The translations under genes and the position numbers were made by a program. From Spartinivicinus marinus (GTDB taxonomy: Bacteria; Pseudomonadota; Gammaproteobacteria; Pseudomonadales; Zooshikellaceae): DNA of 64,000 bases. A model generated the notes under the pieces. The model was given only the letters and a program-made list of their open reading frames with translations, ran no database searches and was not told where the DNA came from. Position 1 is the stretch's first letter. Each line of letters opens with the position of its first letter. Of the stretch, positions 7,816-15,730 are shown piece by piece. The DNA is taken from the NCBI RefSeq assembly GCF_026309355.1, contig NZ_JAPJZK010000001.1, positions 620,001 to 684,000 of the forward strand. Reading direction: 5' to 3'.

Positions 7816-8364
7816 TTATGCCGCTTCTTGCTCAAGTGCATTACGTTCTTTTTCGCACAAGACGGACACGGGACCTAATGCTTTACCACAGTAATCATCT
7901 AAAAAACTTTGCATTGTGGAATAAACGTCACCCCAGTCACGCGTAAAGTTTTGCTTTTTCACATCAAGCAACTCAGCCTTTTTAGCCGCAGGTATAAACT
8001 CACCTTTCCATTGCTGTTCTTTTCGATCTTCAATCGCCACATTACATAAAGAGATTAACCGAGCACACTTTATACGACTGTTAATGATCTTATCGCCATG
8101 CTTTTGTATAACCACTTTATAAAGCCGGTCAGCGATCCTTGATTTTAATTTTTCAGTTCGTAAGTGATCAGGGGCATAACAAAACATTCCCCATTCTTTT
8201 ATTGGCTGAGGTAGCTTTGCCACGATATCTTGTACCTTACCTGCTTCCACATTCTTTGCGATACGACCTAAGTTCGTTCTAAAACCAGAGGGCGTTTTAC
8301 CTACTCGACTTTCGATATCAAGAAAAGCATCATGCCAGGCGACTTTTGCACTATACCATTTCAT
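7816..8364 (-). CDS. Phage protein at the antiterminator-Q position
   Basis: A 182-residue soluble basic protein that I cannot place in a family with certainty. It is Trp- and Lys-rich, with a notable LPQPIKEWGMFCYAPD segment near residues 52-67 and no obvious HTH or zinc cluster. It is the last gene of the leftward early block and is followed by a terminator, the lysis genes and terminase. In lambdoid phages that slot belongs to the late antiterminator Q or a similar late regulator. The regulatory role is inferred from position only. Confidence 0.6.
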   Translation of the reverse strand: MKWYSAKVAWHDAFLDIESRVGKTPSGFRTNLGRIAKNVEAGKVQDIVAKLPQPIKEWGMFCYAPDHLRTEKLKSRIADRLYKVVIQKHGDKIINSRIKCARLISLCNVAIEDRKEQQWKGEFIPAAKKAELLDVKKQNFTRDWGDVYSTMQSFLDDYCGKALGPVSVLCEKERNALEQEAA

Positions 8365-8411
8365 TGATGGTTACCTCTTTTCTCTTTTTGTTGCTTCGGG
8401 TCATTAAACAC

Positions 8412-8792
8412 TTATGCTATTTTTTTATTTTCAGTTAGCATTAAGTAATCTTGAATCTGTTGCTTAGCGGCTTCTATTCCACGACACAAGACGGCCAGGT
8501 AACCTTGATCAGCTAAACGGTTTAACCATTCTTTTTGATTGGCTGACACTTGTGTCTTAGCTGGAGGGCTGGCTTTAAACTCAATGACCAAACCATGGTA
8601 ACCACCACGGGGCATCATGATAAAAATATCAGGTACCCCAGCCTTAACCCCTTGCTGTTTTAATTTGTTTGCCACGGCCACATGTCGATGGCCACCATTA
8701 GGCACATGAAAGGCATGACGATACACATCAGGGTAGTTGCCATGTAACCAACGAAATAAATCGGCTTGTTCTTTTCCTTCGATATCACGCAT
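8412..8792 (-). CDS. VRR-NUC domain nuclease
   Basis: A 126-residue single-domain nuclease of the VRR-NUC branch of the PD-(D/E)XK superfamily. The catalytic set is visible: Glu8 in the first helix, Pro54-Asp55 in GVPDIFIMM, and Glu71-Phe-Lys73 in VIEFKA, followed by the conserved VSANQKEWL segment. Phage-encoded members act on branched or structured DNA in replication and recombination. It lies 47 bases beyond the possible late regulator and 6 bases from a small upstream gene, in the leftward replication block. Confidence 0.9.
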   Translation of the reverse strand: MRDIEGKEQADLFRWLHGNYPDVYRHAFHVPNGGHRHVAVANKLKQQGVKAGVPDIFIMMPRGGYHGLVIEFKASPPAKTQVSANQKEWLNRLADQGYLAVLCRGIEAAKQQIQDYLMLTENKKIA

Positions 8793-8798
8793 TGTTAA

Positions 8799-8969
8799 TC
8801 ACTCTCCACACATACCACACTTGCCTCTCTTCAGCCCCTCAGCCGTTTTTCTCACTGCTAGGGCTAGTTCTCTACTGCCATGTTCCAAACTGTCTTCTAG
8901 CTGCTCTGCGAGCCTCTCAAAGCGTTTTGCCATGGCAATCAAGTTGGTCGTTCGTTTTTTGCTTTTCAT
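8799..8969 (-). CDS. Small hypothetical phage protein with C-terminal CxxC
   Basis: A 56-residue, very basic, helical protein ending in a Cys-Gly-Met-Cys pair. The start at 8969 is chosen because GGAG lies 10 bases upstream; an upstream in-frame TTG at 9017 has no ribosome site. It is 6 bases from the VRR-NUC gene and probably co-transcribed with it. A longer form would run into the repeat region at 9011-9017. No family recognised. Confidence 0.55.
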   Translation of the reverse strand: MKSKKRTTNLIAMAKRFERLAEQLEDSLEHGSRELALAVRKTAEGLKRGKCGMCGE

Positions 8970-9054
8970 TGTTGTTATTCTCCATTCGTTATTTCGGGTT
9001 TTACGTACTTTTGACAACCTTGTCTTTAATCTGCTTTTACTTTGTCAAAACTAA

Positions 9055-9269
9055 GAATCTATAAACTATTGATATATAATATAAAAAATAATAATAAATA
9101 TAATAATGACAATTTTGACAATAATGACAAGGGGGTACTTAAACCCTATTTATTAGATTGTTTTTAAGGCCCTGCTGCGTAATTGTCATAATTGTCAAAA
9201 CTCCATTTTCCCTTTATTTTTCAGCCACTTGTTTTGACACGTTAATTGGCATAATTGTCTTTATTGTCA
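9055..9269. repeat. Iteron-like array of 9-bp repeats beside an AT-rich tract (candidate phage origin)
   Basis: Eight copies of a 6-base core TTGTCA (or complement TGACAA, with two variants) are arranged in three clusters, each with exact 9-base spacing. The clusters are 9107/9116/9125 (TGACAA), 9183/9192 (TTGTCA) and 9246/9255/9264 (TTGGCA, TTGTCT, TTGTCA). The first cluster is opposite in orientation to the others. Bases 9055-9105 are almost purely A+T. Direct repeats next to an AT-rich tract, directly behind the primase-helicase gene, are the usual design of an iteron origin. An operator array is the alternative. Confidence 0.6.
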
Positions 9270-11531
9270 TTATTCAGCTTGCATGGCAACAAATGCATGA
9301 CGAGGGCGACCAGCAATACCTTCTACACGGCCATACTTAATTAACTCAGCCGCAATGAGTGTATCCCTGATTTCCATCCTGACTTTTTTAGACCACTTAG
9401 AGAAGACACCGCGATTAAATTCGCGTTCAGTAATGCCTTTATTACCTGCGCATCGAAAAGCTTCTAATATTTCGTTGTAGTTCTTTTGATATTCACTATC
9501 CGCCATTCGGTTTTGGGCAGCAAATCGAGTGACATTAATACTATACGACACAAAGTCCATCGCCCACTTTACATCATCTAATTGGATATAGCGAGACTTA
9601 GGGTTATTGCTGAGTGCTCTGATGGAAGCTAGCTTACTCACATGTTCAAAAGCACGCGAAAAAAGTGCACGGTCAACTTCATTGCCTTGTTTTAATGCTG
9701 AGTGAATGATATCACGGTTATAGTGGTCCACTAATTCTTTCGCGGGCTTATCAAATAACAAGCGAATCGGTTTGTCTGGTGACAGTCCCACTAAATTACC
9801 ATCGTCACCAGATAAGTTACTGACCTCTTTCCACCATTCTTTTAATTCTTCTGGTGCTTTAATGTCGATTTGTTGGAATTCATTATCGGCTGGATATTCA
9901 TCGCTGGTTTGGGTGATTAACATCCGACTCACAAATCCAGACAACACATTTTTGGATTCTAAGGCTCGCCAGAATTCTTCAGTGGCGGAAGAACCATATA
10001 AAAACACATGGGGATACTCAATATCCTGGCGTGGCTTATTTTTTTGATCCGCGTATTCTGTACCTATAAAGATAGAAGCTGCACTGGTATACAACTGCAT
10101 TAAGTTGGTAATGATCTGTGCTTCATGGTTGGAAGCATTCGTATGCATGACCGACTGAAGGAGCAGCCCCATTTCATCAATAGGAAATAATACGTTCGGA
10201 TTGTTTTTAACGCGCGATAATAAGCCTTGACCACTCGCCACCCGTTCACCACCTAAGTAATCGGTTAGCTGTAAATCATGCAGAATTTTTTTAAGGGCTT
10301 TACGGGGATGATCTTTACCTGAACCCGTTGGCCCCAGACACACAATATACTCATTCAGTCGTAAGCCTGTGGGTGTGCAAAACTTTCGATTAGTCAGTAA
10401 ACCCACCAACATAATGGCTGCACATAACGAAAAGACCGGTTGTACTTTGGTAGCCGTGCGATTGATTAAATCGGATACCAAGCCCAACATTCCCCCCACA
10501 GTTAATAAATGACTAGGAAATTGGGGCTGATGGTGTTCTTGCTTAAAAATCTTCTCATCAGGAATGGTTAATTGCTCCTGTTGCTTTTTAAGTAAGTTAT
10601 CCACCAAGTTACTTTTGACCGGTTGTTGATTACCAGGCCAGCCACTTTCTTTGGCTCTATAAAAAAGTGTTTCTAACTGAATTTCATTGGGTCGGTTGCC
10701 AAAGCTTTTCCATTTAGCCGGCATCTCCTTTATAGCCTTAGCGTCATAATTACTGGCTTGACTAGACCACTGCTGCCATAGACTGAAACCGGTTTCATCA
10801 TTATTTAAGTTATAAAGTGCCATGCCCACTTTGACCCAATCTTCATAAGGGGTGGGGTCAATGTATTGCAAGGCATCGCACACATCCCGAAGCGTTGCCA
10901 GTGGTAAAGTCGATGCTCTATTTTTAGGAATGGTTGGCGCTTCTGGCTCGGGTGCTTTAGGAATAAGACCAGAGGCTTCTATTAGTTTTTCAACACTAAT
11001 AAAAGTCCCCTCATAAAATTCGGTGAAGACTTGGTCTTTACGTTCAGGATGGCAAGCCGGTAACCAAAACGCACGGCTCATGTCTTTACAGCTGGTATCG
11101 ATATTATTTGAATCACCACCTAATGTGTAAAAAGCACCAGTCCAAACGGCTTCCCATTCAAAAGGCTTAATCGGGCGGTCTAATGGAATCACTAAACGCC
11201 ACTTCGGCCAGTCGTCTTGATGACTATAAGTGGAATAACACGCCCAGGCATAACCCTCTAATTCAAAAGCGACATCATCAGGTAATGCTGGTGAATTAGA
11301 CCTTTCTTTACCTATTTTATTGTCGTAGTCAAAAACAATAAACTGCGCGCTAATGGCATTCGCCAAACAACGGTGATTGTCTTTAAAAATAGTCGGACAA
11401 AATAACGGACCTTCTTTTAACGGTCTGACTTGGTGATTCGATAAATAGTGCTTATAAAAGTCTGGCCAGGAGTTTTCCGAGCACAGGCAGCCCTTAGCCT
11501 CATGTGAGGCGGGCAATAAGGTAAATTGCAT
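9270..11531 (-). CDS. Phage primase-helicase (primase-like N-terminus, PriCT-2, DUF3987-type ATPase)
   Basis: A 753-residue replication protein. The N-terminal part has primase/polymerase-like elements (FDYD at 67-70, TYSH at 101-104, Arg112 in KWRLVIPLD). Residues 213-295 match the PriCT-2 domain (ALQYIDPTPYEDWVKVGMALY). The C-terminal half is a P-loop ATPase with GPTGSGKD at 400-407, in which Asp replaces the usual Ser/Thr. The start at 11531 follows GGAGG at good spacing; the ATG pair at 11555 lacks a site. A repeat array and AT-rich tract follow its stop codon. It probably primes and unwinds phage DNA. Confidence 0.85.
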   Translation of the reverse strand: MQFTLLPASHEAKGCLCSENSWPDFYKHYLSNHQVRPLKEGPLFCPTIFKDNHRCLANAISAQFIVFDYDNKIGKERSNSPALPDDVAFELEGYAWACYSTYSHQDDWPKWRLVIPLDRPIKPFEWEAVWTGAFYTLGGDSNNIDTSCKDMSRAFWLPACHPERKDQVFTEFYEGTFISVEKLIEASGLIPKAPEPEAPTIPKNRASTLPLATLRDVCDALQYIDPTPYEDWVKVGMALYNLNNDETGFSLWQQWSSQASNYDAKAIKEMPAKWKSFGNRPNEIQLETLFYRAKESGWPGNQQPVKSNLVDNLLKKQQEQLTIPDEKIFKQEHHQPQFPSHLLTVGGMLGLVSDLINRTATKVQPVFSLCAAIMLVGLLTNRKFCTPTGLRLNEYIVCLGPTGSGKDHPRKALKKILHDLQLTDYLGGERVASGQGLLSRVKNNPNVLFPIDEMGLLLQSVMHTNASNHEAQIITNLMQLYTSAASIFIGTEYADQKNKPRQDIEYPHVFLYGSSATEEFWRALESKNVLSGFVSRMLITQTSDEYPADNEFQQIDIKAPEELKEWWKEVSNLSGDDGNLVGLSPDKPIRLLFDKPAKELVDHYNRDIIHSALKQGNEVDRALFSRAFEHVSKLASIRALSNNPKSRYIQLDDVKWAMDFVSYSINVTRFAAQNRMADSEYQKNYNEILEAFRCAGNKGITEREFNRGVFSKWSKKVRMEIRDTLIAAELIKYGRVEGIAGRPRHAFVAMQAE

Positions 11532-11636
11532 TACCCTACCTCCTAATATCATCATTTACTTATTACTTCGATGTAAAAAAGAATTTAGAAATTAATCAAG
11601 ACTTAGTGATAAAGCATCTATCTCTTAACGGGGTTA

Positions 11637-11978
11637 TCAACTGTTTGGCTGATTAGCCGTTCTTTTTTTGCATTCTAGATATATATCCATATGCTCACTA
11701 TTATCCATTTCAGCCATTCTTACTCTCGATAGTTTATCCATGGACTTCATGTACTTAAATTGCTCGATTTTAGATTGATACCACTCTTTACGTTCTTTAG
11801 GCGAAAATTCATCTAATTTATACCCCGTATCTGGGTGAAAGTAAGGGCCTTTATATTCTTTAATTTCTTGTAAAACTTTACTTTTTTGCCTGATATATTT
11901 TAACCGCCAGATTTCAGCACTCAATTCAGCATCCAATTCTTTTGGAGTCATGCCACTAAAATTTTTTTCTGGTACCAT
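11637..11978 (-). CDS. Early leftward protein with a terminase-small-subunit-like motif
   Basis: A 113-residue, highly charged helical protein, first gene of the leftward early block and divergent from the repressor. Residues 58-80 carry SPKERKEWYQSKIEQ, closely resembling TPRERNEWYRSENEK in the terminase small subunit at 2763-3215. No HTH is evident in its N-terminus. AAGGAAA precedes the ATG at suitable spacing. It may share an ancestral segment with DUF1441 proteins. Function unknown. Confidence 0.6.
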   Translation of the reverse strand: MVPEKNFSGMTPKELDAELSAEIWRLKYIRQKSKVLQEIKEYKGPYFHPDTGYKLDEFSPKERKEWYQSKIEQFKYMKSMDKLSRVRMAEMDNSEHMDIYLECKKRTANQPNS

Positions 11979-12196
11979 CAGTCAGTTTCCTTTTAAGTTT
12001 AGGTATCTAAATAAGTACAATTCCTGTCCTACAACACTCCAATTCGGTACTACTGACTCCGTATCTCTGACTGGGGAGTAGTGACATCCCAACCCCACTC
12101 AGATATAGTTATTGCTCAACCAAGGGATGTGAAGAGCCCAATAGCCGCGAGGCTACTCCTTATACCTCTCCCCATCTCCTTTGTTGTTTCGGGTTT

Positions 12197-12229
12197 AGCC
12201 GGACTTCCCTTGGGAGGTTCCGGCTTTTT
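12197..12229 (+). terminator. Intrinsic terminator upstream of the repressor gene
   Basis: Arms AGCCGGACTTCCC and GGGAGGTTCCGGCT pair through most of their length around a TT loop and are followed by five T. No protein gene on the plus strand ends just before it, so it would terminate a short rightward transcript from 11980-12196, possibly a small RNA opposite the leftward leader. Confidence 0.75.
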
Positions 12230-12230
12230 A

Positions 12231-12305
12231 TTATGTGACAAGTATATGTATACACAGAGTAGAATTAAGTGTCAACAGTTCTGCTATAATTTATTTTATG
12301 TGTCA
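12231..12305 (+). promoter_or_regulatory. Repressor promoter with three 10-bp operator-like repeats
   Basis: Three related 10-mers, TTATGTGACA (12231), TTAAGTGTCA (12265) and TTATGTGTCA (12296), flank a perfect -10 hexamer TATAAT at 12285-12290. The second overlaps the expected -35 position and the third overlaps the expected start of transcription, as for an autoregulated repressor. A GTATA-TG-TATAC palindrome (12242-12253) lies beside the first. No good -35 is seen. Operator function is inferred from spacing and position. Confidence 0.5.
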
Positions 12306-12316
12306 TTTAAGTTTTT

Positions 12317-12745
12317 ATGGGTAACAAAAAGTCTGAACTAAAGGATCGTATTAGGGCTGCTAGGAAGTACCGACTCCATAACCAAACGGAGTTGGGGGAG
12401 TTGCTTGGCCTTAGCAAGTCTGCTGTTGCTGCATGGGAGCATGGAAGAAATGTTCCTAGTATTCGTATAATTCAACAGCTAAGTGAAGTTCTTGATTGCC
12501 CCTTTGATTGGCTAGTCTCAGATGAAAGCGAAATAGATGCTCTGTGGTTAGAAAAAGTCACTAATGAACATCCAGACAAAGTTGATAATGAAAATCTAAC
12601 TCGTAATCGTGTCATGGAAGATGTAACTACAATTTCAGTGAAACTTACTGAATTAGCATTAGATAGCAAACTTAAGCAGTCTGATGTAAAAATGTTTAAG
12701 GCACTTCTACAGATTATCGAAGAACGCATAGAAGTAGGTGAATAA
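12317..12745 (+). CDS. XRE-family phage repressor (CI-like)
   Basis: A 142-residue protein with an N-terminal helix-turn-helix of the XRE/CI/Cro type at about residues 10-60 (QTELGELLGLSKSAVAAWEHGRNVPS). The C-terminal half is helical (residues 100-140) and presumably dimerises; there is no S24/LexA-like peptidase domain, so RecA-driven self-cleavage is not expected and induction probably needs another route, such as the antirepressor at 3545-4270. It is divergent from the leftward early gene and preceded by repeated operator-like 10-mers. It probably maintains lysogeny. Confidence 0.85.
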   Translation: MGNKKSELKDRIRAARKYRLHNQTELGELLGLSKSAVAAWEHGRNVPSIRIIQQLSEVLDCPFDWLVSDESEIDALWLEKVTNEHPDKVDNENLTRNRVMEDVTTISVKLTELALDSKLKQSDVKMFKALLQIIEERIEVGE

Positions 12746-12910
12746 TCGCTACCCTTCCTTAACCCACTAGTAAACCATCTCCTTTACCTTCCTCAATCAT
12801 CAATAAATTTTATTAATTAGCAAGAGATCTTTTATTAGTTATTTTGGGTTGATTTCATCGAAAATAATGACACTATAAATAGAAAAGATACTTAGAGTAG
12901 AGTTGTTGCT

Positions 12911-13297
12911 ATGGACGGTAACGTAATATCAGAAGGACACTGGCAAGCGCACCTGAACAATCCGCATCTTGCCCCACGGGAAACGTTGTACTGCTTCGGT
13001 CTCCTAGCGGGTAAGTCTGACAAGCAGATCGCCCGCGATTGTGAAGTCTCACCGGGCACAGTGACGCAACGTATAAAAACTGTACATTACAAGCTACAGA
13101 CCCATAACCGGGCACATTTAGTGGCTGAGTTAATTAGGCTAAAAGTGGTTACCCCACTAATGATGGTATTAGCTGCGATTACTCTACCGGAAGTACCACT
13201 CTTTGCCCAAGACGATGACCCGAATCAACCGCGCCAGGTACGCATTACTCAGCGACCTGTACGACGAGCTGATGATACAACGACATTACTAGTATAA
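12911..13297 (+). CDS. LuxR-type HTH regulator with hydrophobic C-terminal segment
   Basis: A 128-residue protein. Residues 20-80 form a LuxR/GerE HTH (LAPRETLYCFGLLAGKSDKQIARDC, then SPGTVTQRIKTVHYKLQ). This is followed by a hydrophobic stretch (PLMMVLAAITLPEVPLFA, about 82-99) and a polar, basic tail. There is no receiver or autoinducer domain. The hydrophobic part is long enough for one membrane span, so the protein could be a membrane-tethered regulator. It is the first gene after the repressor and precedes rdgC by 11 bases. The target is unknown. Confidence 0.78.
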   Translation: MDGNVISEGHWQAHLNNPHLAPRETLYCFGLLAGKSDKQIARDCEVSPGTVTQRIKTVHYKLQTHNRAHLVAELIRLKVVTPLMMVLAAITLPEVPLFAQDDDPNQPRQVRITQRPVRRADDTTTLLV

Positions 13298-13308
13298 GGA
13301 GCCACACA

Positions 13309-14229
13309 ATGGCATCAATAAAGGAAGCAACAATTTATAGACTTAAAGTCCACTCAGATATGGTAGTGGAAAAAATAATGGGTGGGTTACAACAATATGC
13401 ATTTCAGCCTTGTGGTAAAACTCAGGAATTAAGCCATGGCTTTACGCCAGTTGCTGACAATAACTTTGTTTTAATGGGTGATCACTTGGTTTTATTCCGT
13501 TACAAAATCGAAGAAAAAATATTGCCTAAAGCCGTGATTGAACATCATGCCGAAAAACGTATTGTAGAAGCCGAAGAAAAAAACGGTAAACCCTTATCTA
13601 AACAAGAAAAAGAACAAATAAAAGAGGCTGTCCGTATTGAATTACTCCCGCGTGCTTTTAGCCTTTATAAAACCATTGATGCTTATATTGATACACAAAA
13701 CGGTTGGTTAGTGGTGGGTAGCTGTAATAATACAGTGCTTGATTATGTGTTGAGCGCTATTAGGCAAGTAGTGAGTGGTTTTTCTAGTGAGCTAATGGTG
13801 ACAAGAGATGAACCTAGCGCCAAGATGACGGCTTGGATATTTCAAGAGGCTTTAGATTTTTCTGCATTTTGGTTAGGTGACAGTGCCAAAATAACCAACC
13901 ATGATGGTGGTGCTATTAACTGTCGTAAAGAAGACTTACAAAACGACGATATTATCGAGCTTTGCCAATCACGCCAAGTCAAGCAATTAACGCTTGAAAG
14001 TATGCATTACACCTTTGACATCACCGAACACATGCAAATTAAACGACTCAAAATTGATGATGCTTACACCGAATCTCATATAAATTCAGACGAGGAAGAA
14101 GACAAGCTTCATTACCTCCGGGTTAATGCTTTTGTCACTCAACAAACCATCAGTGAAATTATGAATACCTTAATTAAGGCGTTTGGTGGATTGGTTGAGG
14201 AAAAAGCGCCTGAAGAGAAAGCGGCATGA
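13309..14229 (+). CDS. rdgC: RdgC-like recombination-associated protein
   Basis: A 306-residue protein matching RdgC along its length: the N-terminal IYRLKVHSDM strand, the QELSHGFTPV segment, LLPRAFSLYKTIDAYID in the middle and a C-terminal WLGDSAKITNHDGGAI block. Host RdgC forms a ring dimer on DNA and limits RecA filament formation. A phage copy could protect phage DNA intermediates from RecA or favour the phage's own annealing pathway. It overlaps the next small gene by 4 bases (ATGA) and heads the rightward recombination block. Confidence 0.92.
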   Translation: MASIKEATIYRLKVHSDMVVEKIMGGLQQYAFQPCGKTQELSHGFTPVADNNFVLMGDHLVLFRYKIEEKILPKAVIEHHAEKRIVEAEEKNGKPLSKQEKEQIKEAVRIELLPRAFSLYKTIDAYIDTQNGWLVVGSCNNTVLDYVLSAIRQVVSGFSSELMVTRDEPSAKMTAWIFQEALDFSAFWLGDSAKITNHDGGAINCRKEDLQNDDIIELCQSRQVKQLTLESMHYTFDITEHMQIKRLKIDDAYTESHINSDEEEDKLHYLRVNAFVTQQTISEIMNTLIKAFGGLVEEKAPEEKAA

Positions 14230-14435
14230 AACCCATGGCCACCCAATTACCCGAACGAGAGCTAAAAGCAAACCAAGCATTAAGAAGGAGAAAAACTGAA
14301 GCCGAAATTATGTGGGAGAAAATCTCCAGGGAGTACCACGAATTATTAAAGATTAACAACAGCCTAAGAATACGATTACGTTATCAACTCGATAAAACGA
14401 AACATAGATTACTAAGAGAACCTGCCGGGTTCTAA
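14226..14435 (+). CDS. Small basic helical phage protein
   Basis: A 69-residue protein, strongly basic and almost all helical (many Arg, Lys, Glu, Leu). Its start overlaps the rdgC stop by 4 bases, so it is translationally coupled to it. No family recognised. The heptad-like spacing of hydrophobic residues from 25 to 60 suggests a short coiled coil. Confidence 0.6.
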   Translation: MKPMATQLPERELKANQALRRRKTEAEIMWEKISREYHELLKINNSLRIRLRYQLDKTKHRLLREPAGF

Positions 14436-14511
14436 ACCGAATAAATAGCTGAAATTAAAAATGCTCAAATTAGAGCCACGGCACCTTATTGCCTGAAAAA
14501 AGGAGAAGGAC

Positions 14512-15036
14512 ATGACATTAATGCATCAACTGATCACTAATAATATTCAACGCTATTGTGCATGCGGTGAGGAAATTAAAACCAAAAAGTCTACTCACTG
14601 TGTGAAATGCTTGAAAAAGCAAAACGAAAAAGAGCTTAAAGAGAGGTTAAAAAAGCTAGAACAAGTAAAAGCTGAGGATTGCCTGACTAAGTTATTTGTG
14701 CCAGTGCTAGCAGGATTCAGTGTGTTAGCCAAGTTCTTTGATGGTAATGCAAAACAGCTAATCGAAAAATATAAGTCAGAAGGTAAGGAACCACCGTGGT
14801 ATGCCTATCCCGCACTTGAAAAACGATGGGAAGGCTTGCCCATAGCGGAAATACTTGACTGTGAAATTGATTTTATACGACTCAAACCGGGTTCCAAGGT
14901 TATTGGTCGAGAAGAACTCATCAAGTTCGTGACTGAGTGGAACCAACAGCAAAAGATTATTTATTACGCAAAAGATAGAACGAAAATCGTCATTATCGAT
15001 CAGGCCCGCTTTGATCAGTGGATGGCAGAAGAATAA
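14512..15036 (+). CDS. Phage protein with N-terminal zinc ribbon-like cysteines
   Basis: A 174-residue protein. Residues 16-35 hold two cysteine pairs (CACG and HCVKC) that could bind zinc, followed by a Lys/Glu-rich helix and a globular C-terminal half with a REELIKFVTEWNQQQ segment. The ATG at 14512 follows AAGGAG at good spacing. The gene lies in the rightward early operon between rdgC and the recombination genes. No family recognised. Confidence 0.6.
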   Translation: MTLMHQLITNNIQRYCACGEEIKTKKSTHCVKCLKKQNEKELKERLKKLEQVKAEDCLTKLFVPVLAGFSVLAKFFDGNAKQLIEKYKSEGKEPPWYAYPALEKRWEGLPIAEILDCEIDFIRLKPGSKVIGREELIKFVTEWNQQQKIIYYAKDRTKIVIIDQARFDQWMAEE

Positions 15037-15064
15037 TTAATTGATTCCAACAAGGATGATTATC

Positions 15065-15283
15065 ATGAGCTCAGAACTAACAGACGAAAAACTATTAGAA
15101 GCACCTCTAGAGATTTTAGTTAATGCAATGAAAGAGTGCAAAACACAATTCTATACCAGGACTATTTCAGACTCTGATAATTGCCCAATACCAGGCACAA
15201 CACTTGTTTTGTATCGCGGACGATTACCCCATGCTTTTTCTGAAGGCGTCCGTAATCTATGCATACAACTAAACCAATTTTAA
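15065..15283 (+). CDS. Small hypothetical phage protein
   Basis: A 72-residue acidic protein. The ATG at 15065 is preferred because AAGGA lies 8-9 bases upstream; an in-frame TTG at 15041 would overlap that site. No recognised motif; the ending GTTLVLYRGRLPHAFSEGVRN suggests a small alpha/beta fold. It is part of the rightward early operon. Confidence 0.5.
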   Translation: MSSELTDEKLLEAPLEILVNAMKECKTQFYTRTISDSDNCPIPGTTLVLYRGRLPHAFSEGVRNLCIQLNQF

Positions 15284-15311
15284 TAACCTGAAATAACCAA
15301 GGAGTTAAACC

Positions 15312-15728
15312 ATGCATGCAATCCAACAACCACAACCCGTTAATATGATTGATGAATTGGCTAATCAATGGGAGTTTGCCAAACAACAAGAAACAGAAGC
15401 AATAAAAAGTCGTCGTGCTATTGAAGATAAACTGATTGAATTAGTTGGCCGTAAACCTGAAGGTACTTGCAGTAAATCCACTCATTACTTCAAGCTAAAA
15501 ACTAACGCTAAAGTTAATCGCAAAGTAGATGTCAATAAGTTAGCTGATGTCGCGCAGTCCATAAACCCCACCTTATTTAATAATCTGTTTCGGGTGAAAT
15601 ATGAGGTGAATACCACGGCTTTTAAAGAGTTAATGATAACCGATAGTCGGACCTACAATGTTGCAGCGCATGCAGTGATTTCCACCCCAGCCAGAACTAG
15701 CGTCAGCGTCGAACGCTTGGAGCAATAA
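15312..15728 (+). CDS. Conserved-type phage protein next to the recombinase
   Basis: A 138-residue protein with a helical N-terminus (NMIDELANQWEFAKQQETEA) and a beta-rich middle (THYFKLKTNAKVNRKVD). It ends 2 bases before the Sak4-like ATPase. Short proteins of this pattern often precede AAA_24/DUF669 pairs in phage recombination modules, so an accessory role is plausible. I cannot name the family. Confidence 0.6.
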   Translation: MHAIQQPQPVNMIDELANQWEFAKQQETEAIKSRRAIEDKLIELVGRKPEGTCSKSTHYFKLKTNAKVNRKVDVNKLADVAQSINPTLFNNLFRVKYEVNTTAFKELMITDSRTYNVAAHAVISTPARTSVSVERLEQ

Positions 15729-15730
15729 CC

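Noticed and set aside
8737-9064. Two plus-strand open frames opposite the small CxxC gene
   Set aside because: Both are antisense to better supported minus-strand genes and lack ribosome sites.
9158-9340. Plus-strand open frame across the repeat array
   Set aside because: The composition follows the repeats and it runs into the primase gene in antisense.
12081-12341. Open frame upstream of the repressor
   Set aside because: It crosses a strong terminator and the operator-like repeats and has no ribosome site.
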